Assembly (NCBI RefSeq): GCF_018455725.1
Contig: NZ_JAHCLR010000028.1
Span: 1-64,000, forward strand
DNA length: 64,000 bases
Origin: Mycolicibacter acidiphilus
Lineage (GTDB): Bacteria > Actinomycetota > Actinomycetes > Mycobacteriales > Mycobacteriaceae
Direction of reading: 5' to 3'
Shown here: piece after piece, positions 19,762 to 29,837 of the stretch
Position numbering within the stretch: the first letter of the stretch is position 1
Layout: each line of letters starts with the position of its first letter
Translations under genes and position numbers: made by a program
The notes under the pieces: generated by a model
Told to the model about the DNA's origin: nothing
The model's database searches: none
What the model saw: the letters and a program-made list of their open reading frames with translations, nothing else

Positions 19762-21276
19762 TCAGCTCAGGAAGCGCCACTCGACGGCGGCCCGGTCGGT
19801 GATCCGGGTCAGCGCGTCGTGGTGCAGGTTCGTCGAGAAGTCCGGCTCGATCGAGAAGTCGTCCAGAACCTGCGCGAGAAGCAGTGCGCCGGTGGCGTAG
19901 ATGGCTGCGGCGACGTTCGGGGCCGCTTCGGCGTGAATGTGGAACGGCATGTCCGAGCAGAAGTGCATCGCCTCGTTGAACCGGATCCGGGATTCGACTT
20001 GTTCGAAGTCCGTGTCCAGGATGTCGGCGATGCTGCCGCGCATGATCCGCCCCAACTGGTTGTAGACGCTCTCCAGATGTGGTGACCGCAGCGCGAAGTC
20101 CAGGATCGCGGTGTCGCCGCTGACCATGTGGCTGACCTCGTGGCGCCCCTCGTGCAGCAGGTCGTAGTGCCCGTTGTAGCTGTGCGACAGCTTGCCGAGG
20201 TCGTAGTAGATGTCGCAGACCGGATATCCGCGCGGATCGACCAGCCAGAACTTGTCCGACTCCTGGTCGTAGAGGATGTTCTCCAGGTGCAGGTCGCCGT
20301 GGATGTGCGGGGAGACGCCCTCGGGCGTGAGCCGGGTGACCGCGTGGGCGTCCCGCTCCAACTGCAGCAGCATCGCCGGCACGTTCGGCATGACGCGCCC
20401 GTTGACCTGCAGCCGCTGGCTGCGGATCAGTGGTGCGAAGTCCGGGTCGAGGTCAATGGTGACCGCAAGCCGGTTCCACACCCGGGTGAAGTGGTAGTCC
20501 TGCAGGTAGTTCGCCGGTGTCGGCGTCGAATGCGCCCGGTAGGCGTGGCGGTATTCGTAATCCAGCACCTGCTCGAGCACGGATGCGGCATGTCGCGGGG
20601 TGATCTGCAGGTTGAGCAGCAGGTCGCGCAGGTTGGGGTGCCCGACGTAGTCCAGCCCCAGCCGAGTGGACTCACCATCGACCTGCGAGAACAGCACCTG
20701 CGGGTAGCTGTCGCGCAGCGCCCTGGGCAGGCTGGTGTAGAACCGCGCCTCGTCGCGCAGTTTCACCGAGCCGCGGCCGGTGGCCTGCTTGTGGAAGTAC
20801 GGCCGGACCCCGGACTTGGCGAACGAGCCGCCGACCCGGATCGCGTCGTTGGCGGTGACGTTCTCGAAGTCGTACCGGTGCAGCTTGCGGATCTCGGCGA
20901 GTTTGCGCAGATCGTCTTCGAAGTCGCGGTGGTTGCGGTGGTTGAGCTCCGCCAGGTCCGCCCGCGCCACCCGCGCGGCGATGATCCGCCCGTCGTCGTC
21001 GGGGTTCCGCACGATGAAATGTGCCGGGACGCGCACCGAGCGCAGCGTCAGCAGGCGGATCACCGGCGGCGTCAGTTGCTCCGCGGCACAGATGACGACC
21101 ACGTCGTCGGGTGCGGTGGCACCGTCGATCACGTCATCGATCTCGTCGTCGGGGGCCAGCTCGACCAGCGTGCTGATGCCGTACCGCTGCAGCTGGGCCC
21201 GGGTGATCGCGGTTAAATCGTCCGGATCGTCGGCAGCGGTCCCGCGCTCGTGTTCATCAACGATGACTCCAAACAT
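19762..21276 (-). CDS. APH/choline kinase-fold phosphotransferase with an N-terminal extra domain
   Basis: A 504-residue protein. The C-terminal part (about 170-500) is a protein-kinase-like fold of the aminoglycoside/choline/sugar kinase group, with the catalytic loop HGDLHLENILYD (catalytic Asp328) and metal-binding Asp347 in LVDPRGYPVCDIYYD. The N-terminal 160 residues contain an alpha/beta segment (DDVVVICAAEQLTPP) that I do not recognise. It is the first gene of a three-gene operon with a HAD phosphatase and an RmlD-like reductase, which argues for phosphorylation of a small sugar or polyol, not for drug resistance. Function otherwise unknown. Confidence 0.72.
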   Translation of the reverse strand: MFGVIVDEHERGTAADDPDDLTAITRAQLQRYGISTLVELAPDDEIDDVIDGATAPDDVVVICAAEQLTPPVIRLLTLRSVRVPAHFIVRNPDDDGRIIAARVARADLAELNHRNHRDFEDDLRKLAEIRKLHRYDFENVTANDAIRVGGSFAKSGVRPYFHKQATGRGSVKLRDEARFYTSLPRALRDSYPQVLFSQVDGESTRLGLDYVGHPNLRDLLLNLQITPRHAASVLEQVLDYEYRHAYRAHSTPTPANYLQDYHFTRVWNRLAVTIDLDPDFAPLIRSQRLQVNGRVMPNVPAMLLQLERDAHAVTRLTPEGVSPHIHGDLHLENILYDQESDKFWLVDPRGYPVCDIYYDLGKLSHSYNGHYDLLHEGRHEVSHMVSGDTAILDFALRSPHLESVYNQLGRIMRGSIADILDTDFEQVESRIRFNEAMHFCSDMPFHIHAEAAPNVAAAIYATGALLLAQVLDDFSIEPDFSTNLHHDALTRITDRAAVEWRFLS

Positions 21277-21513
21277 GCGCGGGCAGCTACTTAGCCCCGG
21301 CGGTGGCCGGATCGATCACGGTTGTACCGTCCTGTTCCCGCAATCCGGTGAAATGGCGGCGTCGATGACTCGTAGAACTCGGGCTGACGACGGGTGACCG
21401 GCTTACGTTAAGGTTTGCTCCCCGGCGTGCCAGGCTACCAGCGGGTAATGCAGAACTCCTAATGCGTGGCTCAGTGAGTTGCCTCCCATCCGCGCAACCG
21501 CGCCTCATTCTCA

Positions 21514-21531
21514 TATACCGTGGGGGGTATA
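21514..21531 (+). promoter_or_regulatory. CsoR/CstR-like palindromic operator
   Basis: TATACC (21514-21519), six bases (GTGGGG) and GGTATA (21526-21531) form an inverted repeat with a G-run, closely resembling the A/T-flanked G/C-tract operators of the CsoR/RcnR/CstR family. It overlaps a possible -10 TACCGT (21516-21521) and lies 22 bp upstream of a DUF2892 gene. Identity of the regulator is inferred; no csoR-type gene is in this window. Confidence 0.5.
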
Positions 21532-21553
21532 CCAACCGGATGGGAGAATCATC

Positions 21554-21835
21554 GTGTACGACCAGCAAACGACTCCGTCGACGCAGCACACCTTCGACAT
21601 GCCGAAGCCCCACGGGTGGCCGATCGAGCGGATCACCGGCCTGGTGGCAGGGGTGGTGGTGCTGCTGACCCTCGGCCTCGGACGGCTGCACACCGGCCGC
21701 TGGCGGGTGATGACCGGCTGGGTCGGGGTCAACCTGGTACTCAACGCGATGGTCGGATGGTGTCCGCTGAGCGTGGTGCTGCGCCGCGCCGGCATCCCGC
21801 TGGCCGCCGAGCAGGGCGGCAGCTGCCGAGCCTGA
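21554..21835 (+). CDS. DUF2892 family small membrane protein
   Basis: A 93-residue protein. After a polar N-terminus (about 30 residues) there are two hydrophobic segments, VAGVVVLLTLGLGRLH and GVNLVLNAMVGWCPLSVVL, with the Cys-Pro in GWCPLS. This resembles DUF2892, the membrane part of YgaP-type rhodanese proteins and a common member of sulfur-handling loci. The GTG at 21554 is preceded by GGGAGA at a good distance. The CsoR/CstR-like palindrome just upstream suggests control by copper or persulfide. Confidence 0.72.
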   Translation: MYDQQTTPSTQHTFDMPKPHGWPIERITGLVAGVVVLLTLGLGRLHTGRWRVMTGWVGVNLVLNAMVGWCPLSVVLRRAGIPLAAEQGGSCRA

Positions 21836-21839
21836 TCCG

Positions 21840-22544
21840 TCAGCCCGGGGTCGGGACGAAACCCGCGCCGGCGCCACCGCGGGCGTTGAGATCGGCTATC
21901 ACCGCGTTGATCGAGGTGATCTCCGGGCGGTCCCGCAGCGGGATCTTGCGAACCCAGACCTTGCCGGTGAACCTGCGCTCCGGGCAGCGTCCCGGGTCGG
22001 GGAAGTTGCCGCGGATCATGCCGACCAGCAGGCCGTCGACCGTCACCGGGGCGCCGGCGTCGTCGGGATCCCCGCAGACGTGCAGCAGCGTGGTGTCCGG
22101 GTCGGCACCCGGGGCGATCGACACCGACTTGCAGATCACCCCGGACTCCCGGCTGTTCTTGCAGGCCTGCTGACCGGGTGCCGCGTCGGGCCCGATGCCG
22201 TTGATCGGATACCCGGCGAAGTCCGCGGTCGGGGTCACCTTGGTGCGGTCGAAGGTGACCACCGCGTAGTCCAGGTCCTCGCTGGTGGCGGTGACCGTAC
22301 CCAGTTCGCCCGGCGCCCAGCCGGCGGCCACCGGCGTGCCGGGAGCGCCGCAGGACGCCGAGGTCAGCCCGACGATCGCGCCGCCGCCGTCGGTGCCGAT
22401 CGTGGTCAACGTGCACGGCTCGGCGCCCACGGTGATCGCGGCGCCGCCGCCCAGGATCACCGCACCGTCGGCACCGGCTGCCGGAGTGCCCATGACCGAC
22501 AGCGCGACGGCCCACCCGGCGACGACCCGATACCCGATCCGCAT
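21840..22544 (-). CDS. Secreted trypsin-fold protein with a degenerate catalytic triad
   Basis: A 234-residue exported protein with a signal peptide (residues 1-25, ending in AAGA) and the outline of a chymotrypsin-like mycobacterial secreted protease. The segments can be matched to the usual motifs: TSASC (61-65) stands where TAAHC is expected, so the catalytic His is Ser64; LDYAVV keeps the Asp (Asp92); and DDAGAP (161-166) stands where GDSGGP is expected, so the nucleophile is Ala163. It is therefore probably an inactive homologue with a binding role. Convergent with the DUF2892 gene and upstream of fum on the same strand. I am sure of the substitutions only if the motif alignment is right. 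Confidence 0.65.
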   Translation of the reverse strand: MRIGYRVVAGWAVALSVMGTPAAGADGAVILGGGAAITVGAEPCTLTTIGTDGGGAIVGLTSASCGAPGTPVAAGWAPGELGTVTATSEDLDYAVVTFDRTKVTPTADFAGYPINGIGPDAAPGQQACKNSRESGVICKSVSIAPGADPDTTLLHVCGDPDDAGAPVTVDGLLVGMIRGNFPDPGRCPERRFTGKVWVRKIPLRDRPEITSINAVIADLNARGGAGAGFVPTPG

Positions 22545-22627
22545 AGCGGCGACGGTACCGACCGCAGAATGCAGTCAGGGCTGCGACCCGGTGACGGTCA
22601 CAGCCCTGACGGCGATCTCAGCCGGGG

Positions 22628-24019
<1,392 letters not shown>

Positions 24020-24042
24020 GCAATGTCCTCGCTAGATCGGTG

Positions 24043-25074
24043 TCAGGGCAGGGGGTAGGCGGCGTGTGCGTCGCCAGTGAAGTCGACCGCCGAGTACTCG
24101 TTGAGCTTCGACAGCCGGTGGTACGCCTCGATCATCCGGACCGTGCCGGACTTCGAGCGCATCACGATCGACTGGGTGGTGCAGCCGCCGGGGTAGTAGC
24201 GCACCCCCTTGAGCAGGTCACCGTCGGTGACGCCGGTGGCGCAGAAGAAGACGTTCTCGCCGGAGACCAGGTGCTCGGTGGTGAGCACCTCGTCCAGGTC
24301 GTAGCCGGCGTCGATCGCCTTCTGCCGCTCGGCGTCGTCGGTGGGCGCCAACTGGGCCTGGATCGCGCCGCCCATGCAGCGGATCGCCGCGGCGGCGATG
24401 ATGCCCTCCGGGGTGCCGCCGATACCGGCCAGCATGTCGGTGCCCGAGTCGGGCCGGCAGGCCGAGATGGCGCCGGCGACGTCGCCGTCGGTGATCAGCC
24501 GGATGCGCGCTCCGGTGGCGCGTGCGTCGTGGATCAGTTGGGCGTGCCGGGGCCGGTCCAGGATGCAGACGGTCATGTCGCGGGGCGAGAGGCCTTTGAC
24601 CTTCGCGACGGCTTTGATGTTCTCGGCGATCGGCTTGGTGATGTCCAGCACGTCGGCGGCGTCCGGCCCGACGGCGATCTTGTTCATGTAGAACACCGCC
24701 GACGGGTCGAACATCGCGCCGCGCTCGGCCACCGCCAGCACCGAGATGGCGTTGGGCATGCCCTTGCTCATCAGCGTGGTGCCGTCGACCGGGTCGACGG
24801 CGAAGTCGCAGTCCGGGCCGTCGCCGTTGCCGACCTCTTCGCCGTTGTAGAGCATCGGCGCGTGGTCCTTCTCGCCCTCGCCGATCACCACCACACCGCG
24901 CATCGAGACCGAGTTGACCAGTTCGCGCATGGCGTCCACGGCGGCGCCGTCGCCGCCCTCCTTGTCGCCGCGGCCCACCCAGCGGCCCGAGGCCATGGCC
25001 CCGGCCTCGGTGACACGCACCAGTTCGAGGGCTAGGTTGCGGTCTGGGGCTTCACGTCGAGAGGGTCCTGTCAC
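24043..25074 (-). CDS. glpX: Class II fructose-1,6-bisphosphatase
   Basis: A 343-residue GlpX-type phosphatase, the only FBPase of mycobacteria and needed for gluconeogenesis. The lithium-sensitive phosphatase motifs are [12 protein letters not shown] and [15 protein letters not shown]. The GTG at 25074 ([20 protein letters not shown]) is preferred; GGGAGA lies about 10 nt upstream. A much longer open frame reaches 25350 but runs into the divergent gene and has no similarity. A shorter start near LALELVRV is possible, since the M. tuberculosis protein has been re-annotated. Operonic with fum. Confidence 0.93.
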   Translation of the reverse strand: MTGPSRREAPDRNLALELVRVTEAGAMASGRWVGRGDKEGGDGAAVDAMRELVNSVSMRGVVVIGEGEKDHAPMLYNGEEVGNGDGPDCDFAVDPVDGTTLMSKGMPNAISVLAVAERGAMFDPSAVFYMNKIAVGPDAADVLDITKPIAENIKAVAKVKGLSPRDMTVCILDRPRHAQLIHDARATGARIRLITDGDVAGAISACRPDSGTDMLAGIGGTPEGIIAAAAIRCMGGAIQAQLAPTDDAERQKAIDAGYDLDEVLTTEHLVSGENVFFCATGVTDGDLLKGVRYYPGGCTTQSIVMRSKSGTVRMIEAYHRLSKLNEYSAVDFTGDAHAAYPLP

Positions 25075-25117
25075 GGTTGCCGATTCTCCCAGAGACGGGT
25101 TGGCGACCCTTAGCTGG

Positions 25118-25130
25118 GATACTGGCACCC
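25118..25130 (+). promoter_or_regulatory. -10 element for a leaderless DUF4245 mRNA
   Basis: GATACT (25118-25123) with a 7-nt spacer precedes the GTG at 25131. It differs from TANNNT at the first base but has the correct A and T positions. Confidence 0.45.
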
Positions 25131-25775
25131 GTGACCGCGGAGCCCTCACCCCCAGCCGGCCCAGTGCCCAAACCGGCGAAGCCGCGCCTGCTGCAGGACG
25201 GCCGGGACATGTTCTGGTCGATCGCCCCGCTGGTTCTGGCCTGCATCGCGCTGGCGGGACTGGCCGGGACCTGCTCGTTTCGCCCCGGCGGCGCCAGAAC
25301 CGGCCCGCCGCCGTCCTACGACGTGTCCGCCGCGTTGAACGCCGACGCACAGCAATTCGGCTTCCCGGTGCGGCTGCCGAAGCTTCCCGACGGCTGGCAG
25401 CCCAACTCCGGGGCCCGCGGCAGCATCACCGACGGGCGCACCAACCCCGACGGCGGCCCCCGACTGCGGGCGCTCACCTCGACCGTCGGCTACCTCAGCC
25501 CGACCGGGATGTACGTCAGCCTGACCCAGAGCGACGCCGACGAGACCCCGCTGGTCGCGTCCGTCCACCCGGGCATGCACCCCACCGGCACCGAGGACGT
25601 CGACGGCACCGGCTGGGTGGTGTACGCCGGCGACGGCGAACCGGTGTGGACCACCCGGCTGACCGGCAAATCCGGGGCCGCCCAGCTCGCGGTCACCGGC
25701 GCGGGCACCGTCGCGCAGTTCCGCACGATGGCCGCGGCCGTCCAGTCGCAGCCCCCGCTGCCGGCGCGCCGATAG
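25131..25775 (+). CDS. DUF4245 family membrane-anchored protein
   Basis: A 214-residue protein equivalent to M. tuberculosis Rv1100. A Pro-rich cytoplasmic N-terminus (about 30 residues) leads to one membrane span ([19 protein letters not shown], about 30-48) and an extracytoplasmic DUF4245 domain with LPDGWQPNS and GTGWVVYAG. The family is actinobacterial and uncharacterised. It is divergent from glpX, and its stop is 4 nt from the stop of the convergent AI-2E transporter gene. Confidence 0.85.
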   Translation: MTAEPSPPAGPVPKPAKPRLLQDGRDMFWSIAPLVLACIALAGLAGTCSFRPGGARTGPPPSYDVSAALNADAQQFGFPVRLPKLPDGWQPNSGARGSITDGRTNPDGGPRLRALTSTVGYLSPTGMYVSLTQSDADETPLVASVHPGMHPTGTEDVDGTGWVVYAGDGEPVWTTRLTGKSGAAQLAVTGAGTVAQFRTMAAAVQSQPPLPARR

Positions 25776-25779
25776 GGCG

Positions 25780-26907
25780 TCAGCGAGGCGCTGCCCGCCG
25801 CAGCCGGAACCGCCTGGGCTGCTGCGGCTCGTCGTCGTGGACCTGCAGTTCCACGCCCTTGTAGACAGCCAGGTACACGTCGATGGTGGTGACGATGATG
25901 ATCATCAGCACCGGGCCGATCACGATGCCCCAGAAGCCGAACATGCCGATGCCGGCGAACACGGCGAGCAGCATCAACGCTGAATTCAGCCGGGCGTCGC
26001 GCGGGACCAACACCGGTCGCAGGAAGTTGTCGATGTTGGTGACGACGAGCAGGTGGAACACGAAAACGAACACCCCGCCGACGACGTTGCCGGTCAGCGC
26101 CATGCCGACGCCGAACGGCATGGTCACGATGCCGCCGCCGAGCGGGATGATCGACAGTGCGGTCAGCAGGATGGCGAAGACGAAGAACGCCTGGTGGAAG
26201 CCGCCGATGTAGATCGAGGCGGCGCCGGCCACCCCCTGACAGAACGCGATGACGAACTGCCCGCCGACGGTGCCCCGCACCATTGAGCCCATCTTGGCCA
26301 GGTACAGGTCGGTGACCTCCTCGCCGAGCGGGTTGAGCTGGCGGATCAGGGTCTGCACCTCGTCGCGGTGGGTCAACAGCGCGAGGAACACGTAGAGGAA
26401 GATGATCGCCGAGGTCACCGCCCCGACCACACCGCCGGCCGCCCCCTGCAGGACGTGCAGCAGCAGTTCACCGCCCTTCTGGGCGACCTCCACCATCGCG
26501 TGCCGCAGGGTGTCCATCGTCAGCTCGACGTGCCCGAACGGCACCCGGGCCAGCAGGTCGTTGACGAACCGCAGCGCCTTGTCGCCGAGGGCGTTCATGT
26601 CGGTGTGCTGCGCCCAGTCGGCGACGTCGCCGGCGGTGCGGGTGATCTGCGCGACCGCCAGGAACACGCACACCCCGACCGGGATGACGACGACGATGAT
26701 CGCCGCCAGCAGCGTGATGGTCGCGGACAGGCCGGCGGGCAGCCGTCGGCGCAGCAGCCGGAACAGCGGGGTGAACAGGTAGGCGAACACCGCAGCCACC
26801 ACGATCAGCACGAAGTAGCCCCACAGGAAGTACGCGCCGAACAGCACGCTGATGACGGTGAAGACGGCCAGGGCGCGGCGCTGCGTGAGCGTGAATTCGC
26901 TGTTCAT
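25780..26907 (-). CDS. AI-2E family transporter (Rv1101c-like)
   Basis: A 375-residue integral membrane protein with about eight spans and the family motif region LTALSIIPLGGGIVTMPFGV near the last third. The AI-2E/PerM family includes exporters of quorum signals and other solutes; the substrate here is unknown. The ATG at 26907 (MNSEFTLTQRRAL) matches the family N-terminus; the frame stays open upstream but that part is not conserved. The C-terminal 20 residues are Arg-rich. Convergent with the DUF4245 gene. Confidence 0.82.
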   Translation of the reverse strand: MNSEFTLTQRRALAVFTVISVLFGAYFLWGYFVLIVVAAVFAYLFTPLFRLLRRRLPAGLSATITLLAAIIVVVIPVGVCVFLAVAQITRTAGDVADWAQHTDMNALGDKALRFVNDLLARVPFGHVELTMDTLRHAMVEVAQKGGELLLHVLQGAAGGVVGAVTSAIIFLYVFLALLTHRDEVQTLIRQLNPLGEEVTDLYLAKMGSMVRGTVGGQFVIAFCQGVAGAASIYIGGFHQAFFVFAILLTALSIIPLGGGIVTMPFGVGMALTGNVVGGVFVFVFHLLVVTNIDNFLRPVLVPRDARLNSALMLLAVFAGIGMFGFWGIVIGPVLMIIIVTTIDVYLAVYKGVELQVHDDEPQQPRRFRLRRAAPR

Positions 26908-26962
26908 GTGGGTACTAGCTAAGCACGGTTTTGCGGCGCACCCTGTAGATGAGGTGATTGCA

Positions 26963-27241
26963 ATGTATGACCGTATTTTGAACACGAACTGGCGTGTCGA
27001 CGTCGAATTCGACGAAGACACCACCCACACTCACGCGACGCTGCGACTGCACCTCGACGACGGGCAGACCATGACCACTCGGGGGGATGCCTACCGGCAT
27101 CCCACCGATGCCAGTCAGCCGACCGTCGGCGAGGAGATCGCAGCGGCCCGCGGGCTGATCGCACTGGGCACCGCGCTGCTGGAGACGGCGTCCGCGCAGA
27201 TCGAGCAGACCACCCACCATCCGGTGCACCTGTACCGGTGA
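26963..27241 (+). CDS. DUF1876 small protein (Rv1738/Rv2632c-like)
   Basis: A 92-residue alpha/beta protein related to M. tuberculosis Rv1738 and Rv2632c (WRVDVEFDEDTTHTHATLRL, GEEIAAARGLIALG, IEQTTHHPVHLY). Rv1738 is strongly induced in hypoxia and has a fold like ribosome hibernation factors, so a role in translational shutdown has been suggested. The ATG at 26963 follows a GAGG site. I saw no DosR box (a GGGAC/GTCCC-type palindrome) upstream, so hypoxic control is not supported here. Convergent with hsd, 6 nt apart. Confidence 0.82.
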   Translation: MYDRILNTNWRVDVEFDEDTTHTHATLRLHLDDGQTMTTRGDAYRHPTDASQPTVGEEIAAARGLIALGTALLETASAQIEQTTHHPVHLYR

Positions 27242-27247
27242 GGCGGG

Positions 27248-28324
27248 TTACGCCTTTCCGGCGGCAGCCTTGACCTCGTTGAACAGCTTCTCGTAGTAGG
27301 GCAGGCAGTCCTTGATGGCCTGCTCGGTGGTGAACGGCGGCACGTAGCCGAGATCGCGGTGCGCCTTGTCGATCGAGAAGTAGTTGTCCAGGTAAAGCCG
27401 TTCCACCGCACCGGGTTCCAGCATCGGCTTGTGGATGCCGAACCGGAAGTGCAGCCACTGCCAGACCACCATGACGTCGCGGATCAACCGGCCCGAGATG
27501 CGGAACCGCGGCCACGTCTCGCCGAGCGCGGTCATGATCGGCCGGGCGAACTCCAGCATGTTGATCGGCTCGCCGTCGTTGATGAAGTAGGCCTGCCCGG
27601 GGGCGGTGCCACCCGGCACCAGGTGCTCGGCGGCCAGGATGAAGCCGTGAATCAGGTTGTGCACGTAGGAGTTGTCGAGCTTGGCGCTCTCCTTGCCGAT
27701 CAGCACCTTGACGTGACCGGCGACGACGCTCTCGAACAGCTTGCGGAACATGGTCTGGTCACCGGGACCCCAGATGCCGCTCGGCCGAATCGAACAGGTC
27801 AGCATCCCGTCCACCCCGTTCTGCGCGAGCACGAACTGCTCGGCGACCACCTTGGTCTCGGTGTAGAGGTCGTTGAACTTCGTGGTGTAGGGCATGGTCT
27901 CGTCGCCGCCGGAGATCGACTTGCCGCCCATCACCACGCTGTTCGACGCGGTGTAGACGAACCGCTGCACGCCGGCCTTCGCCGCGGCGCGCACCAGGTT
28001 CTTGGTGCCGTCGACGTTGATCGAGAAGCTGCGCTTACGCAGTTCGTCGGTGACCGCCGCCCCGCCGGCCAGGTCGATGATCGCGGCGGTGTGGAACACG
28101 GTGTCGATGCCCTCGACCGCCTTGGCCACCACGTCGGCGTCGCAGATGTTGCCCTGCACCGTCTCCAGGTTGGGGTGCTCGGGCAGCGGTGACGCCGCCA
28201 GGTCGAACGAACGGACCTGGTAGCCGCGGTCCAGCAGGGTCTTGACGAAGTTGGTCCCGACGAATCCGGATCCGCCGGTGATCAGTACCCGCCCCAGCTC
28301 AGTTGTCAGCGATGCGTCAGCCAT
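27248..28324 (-). CDS. hsd: 3-beta-hydroxysteroid dehydrogenase
   Basis: A 358-residue extended SDR closely similar to M. tuberculosis Rv1106c, which oxidises cholesterol and other 3-beta-hydroxy-5-ene steroids to 4-en-3-ones. It has the N-terminal dinucleotide motif VLITGGSGFVGTNFV, the catalytic YTETK (Tyr and Lys), and FHTAAIID. The ATG at 28324 is preceded by TATGCT (minus strand, 28336-28331) with a 6-nt spacer, so the message is probably leaderless. A palindrome with the KstR core AAC-NN-GTT lies directly upstream of that -10 element. Confidence 0.93.
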   Translation of the reverse strand: MADASLTTELGRVLITGGSGFVGTNFVKTLLDRGYQVRSFDLAASPLPEHPNLETVQGNICDADVVAKAVEGIDTVFHTAAIIDLAGGAAVTDELRKRSFSINVDGTKNLVRAAAKAGVQRFVYTASNSVVMGGKSISGGDETMPYTTKFNDLYTETKVVAEQFVLAQNGVDGMLTCSIRPSGIWGPGDQTMFRKLFESVVAGHVKVLIGKESAKLDNSYVHNLIHGFILAAEHLVPGGTAPGQAYFINDGEPINMLEFARPIMTALGETWPRFRISGRLIRDVMVVWQWLHFRFGIHKPMLEPGAVERLYLDNYFSIDKAHRDLGYVPPFTTEQAIKDCLPYYEKLFNEVKAAAGKA

Positions 28325-28337
28325 CGGGCGAGCATAA

Positions 28338-28352
28338 CTGAACGTGTTCCAG
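28338..28352 (-). promoter_or_regulatory. KstR-like palindrome upstream of hsd
   Basis: On the minus strand the site reads CTGGAACACGTTCAG. It has the KstR core AAC-NN-GTT and matches TNNAACNNGTTNNA at all but the last position. It sits one base upstream of the inferred -10 element of hsd, a position suited to repression. Recognition by KstR or another TetR protein is inferred. Confidence 0.5.
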
Positions 28353-28366
28353 TTTTGTGCGTCACG

Positions 28367-28603
28367 TCACGCCTGACCGTCGTCCTCGGCGGCCAGCGCA
28401 TCGGTCACCCGACGGCGCGCACCGGCCAGATGCTCCTCGCAGCGCTTAGCCAGCTGCTCGCCGCGCTCCCACAGTTCCAGGGAGGCATCGAGGTCCAATC
28501 CGCCCTGTTCCAGCCGCTGCACGACGTCGATCAGCTCGTCACGGCACTGCTCGTAGCCGAGTTCGCTGACGGCTTTCACCGGTTCGGGTTTCTCAACTGC
28601 CAT
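28367..28603 (-). CDS. xseB: Exodeoxyribonuclease VII small subunit
   Basis: A 78-residue helical protein with the XseB signature [20 protein letters not shown] and [24 protein letters not shown]. It pairs with XseA to form the single-strand-specific exonuclease VII. The ATG at 28603 overlaps the end of xseA by 11 nt, so the subunits are translationally coupled. A possible upstream ATG at 28648 lies deep inside xseA and is unlikely. Confidence 0.94.
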   Translation of the reverse strand: MAVEKPEPVKAVSELGYEQCRDELIDVVQRLEQGGLDLDASLELWERGEQLAKRCEEHLAGARRRVTDALAAEDDGQA

Positions 28604-29837
28604 CGGCTCGTCCTTCACTCGTCGCTGCCACCGCCCCGTCGGATACACGTATTCGCAATCGTGTCCCGGCGGGGGCGTCGTCCGTCGATCGCAGCACCCG
28701 GCTCGGGCCGGCCGCCGGGACGGTCTGCACCACCGCGTAACCGCGGGCCAGGGTGGCCGCCGGACCCAGGGTGGCCAGCCGGGCGGCCAGATGCCCGACC
28801 CGTTCGGTCTGCACGTCGATCAGCCGGGTCACGTCGCGGCGCACCGCCGCCAGCGCGCGGGTGATCTGCTCGCCGCGTTCGGTCAGCGCCCGCAGTGGGT
28901 CGGCCAGCACCGGACGGCTGCGCAACTGAGCCAGCACCCGCTCCTCCCGCAGCACCCAGTTGCGCAGCGCCTGCGCGCCGCGACGGCGCAGATCGTCGAC
29001 CAGCGCCTGCTCGGCAGCGGTGTCCGGGACGATCCTCTTCGCGGCGTCGGTGGGGGTGGCGGCCCGCAGGTCGGCGACCAGGTCGCAGAGCGGGTTGTCG
29101 GGCTCATGGCCGATGGCGCTGACCACCGGGGTGCGGCACGCGGAGATCGCCCGGCACAGCGTCTCGTCGTAGAACGGCAGCAGATCCTCCACACTGCCGC
29201 CGCCGCGGGCCAGCACGATCACTTCCACGTGCGGGTCGTCGTCCAGTTCGCGCAGCGCCGCCACGATCTGCGGCACCGCCGTCGGCCCCTGCACGGCGGT
29301 GTTGCGCACCGCGAAGTGCACCGCCGGCCACCGGGTGGCCGCGACCGTCATGACGTCGTGTTCGGCGGCGCTGGCCCGGCCGGTGATCAGGCCGATGGTG
29401 CCCGGCAGGAACGGGATCGGCCGTTTGAGCCGCGGGTCGAAGAGCCCCTCGGCGTCCAGCAGTTTGCGCAGCCGTTCGATGCGGGCCAGCAGTTCGCCGA
29501 TCCCGACGGTGCGGATCTCACTGAGCCGCAGGCTGAAGGTGCCGCGGCCGGTGTAGAAGTTCGGTTTGCCGCGGACCACCACCTGGGTGCCCTCGGTCAG
29601 CTTCACCGGTGCGCCGGTCACCAACTCGGGGGTGCACGTCACGGTCAGCGACATGTCGACCGTCGGATCCCGCAGCACCATGAACACCGTGCGCATGCCG
29701 GGCCGCATGTTGATCTGGGTGAGCTGTCCCTCCACCCACACCGTGCCGAGCTTGTCGATCCAGTTCTGCACCCGGATCGAGACCGCGCGGACCGGGAACG
29801 GATTCTCCGCGGCGGTTCCCGGGTCGGGTGCGGTCAC
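28593..29837 (-). CDS. xseA: Exodeoxyribonuclease VII large subunit
   Basis: A 414-residue protein with an N-terminal OB-fold ([15 protein letters not shown], about 1-100) and the ExoVII catalytic domain containing [31 protein letters not shown] and [27 protein letters not shown], followed by a coiled-coil region. It matches Rv1108c. The start is the GTG at 29837, which overlaps the stop of the upstream gene by four bases (GTGA). Operon order is lipid-droplet-type protein gene, xseA, xseB. Confidence 0.95.
   Translation of the reverse strand: MTAPDPGTAAENPFPVRAVSIRVQNWIDKLGTVWVEGQLTQINMRPGMRTVFMVLRDPTVDMSLTVTCTPELVTGAPVKLTEGTQVVVRGKPNFYTGRGTFSLRLSEIRTVGIGELLARIERLRKLLDAEGLFDPRLKRPIPFLPGTIGLITGRASAAEHDVMTVAATRWPAVHFAVRNTAVQGPTAVPQIVAALRELDDDPHVEVIVLARGGGSVEDLLPFYDETLCRAISACRTPVVSAIGHEPDNPLCDLVADLRAATPTDAAKRIVPDTAAEQALVDDLRRRGAQALRNWVLREERVLAQLRSRPVLADPLRALTERGEQITRALAAVRRDVTRLIDVQTERVGHLAARLATLGPAATLARGYAVVQTVPAAGPSRVLRSTDDAPAGTRLRIRVSDGAVAATSEGRADGS

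Noticed and set aside
26908-26962. A DosR box upstream of the DUF1876 gene, expected because Rv1738 is hypoxia-induced.
   Set aside because: No GGGAC/GTCCC-type palindrome is present in the short upstream region.
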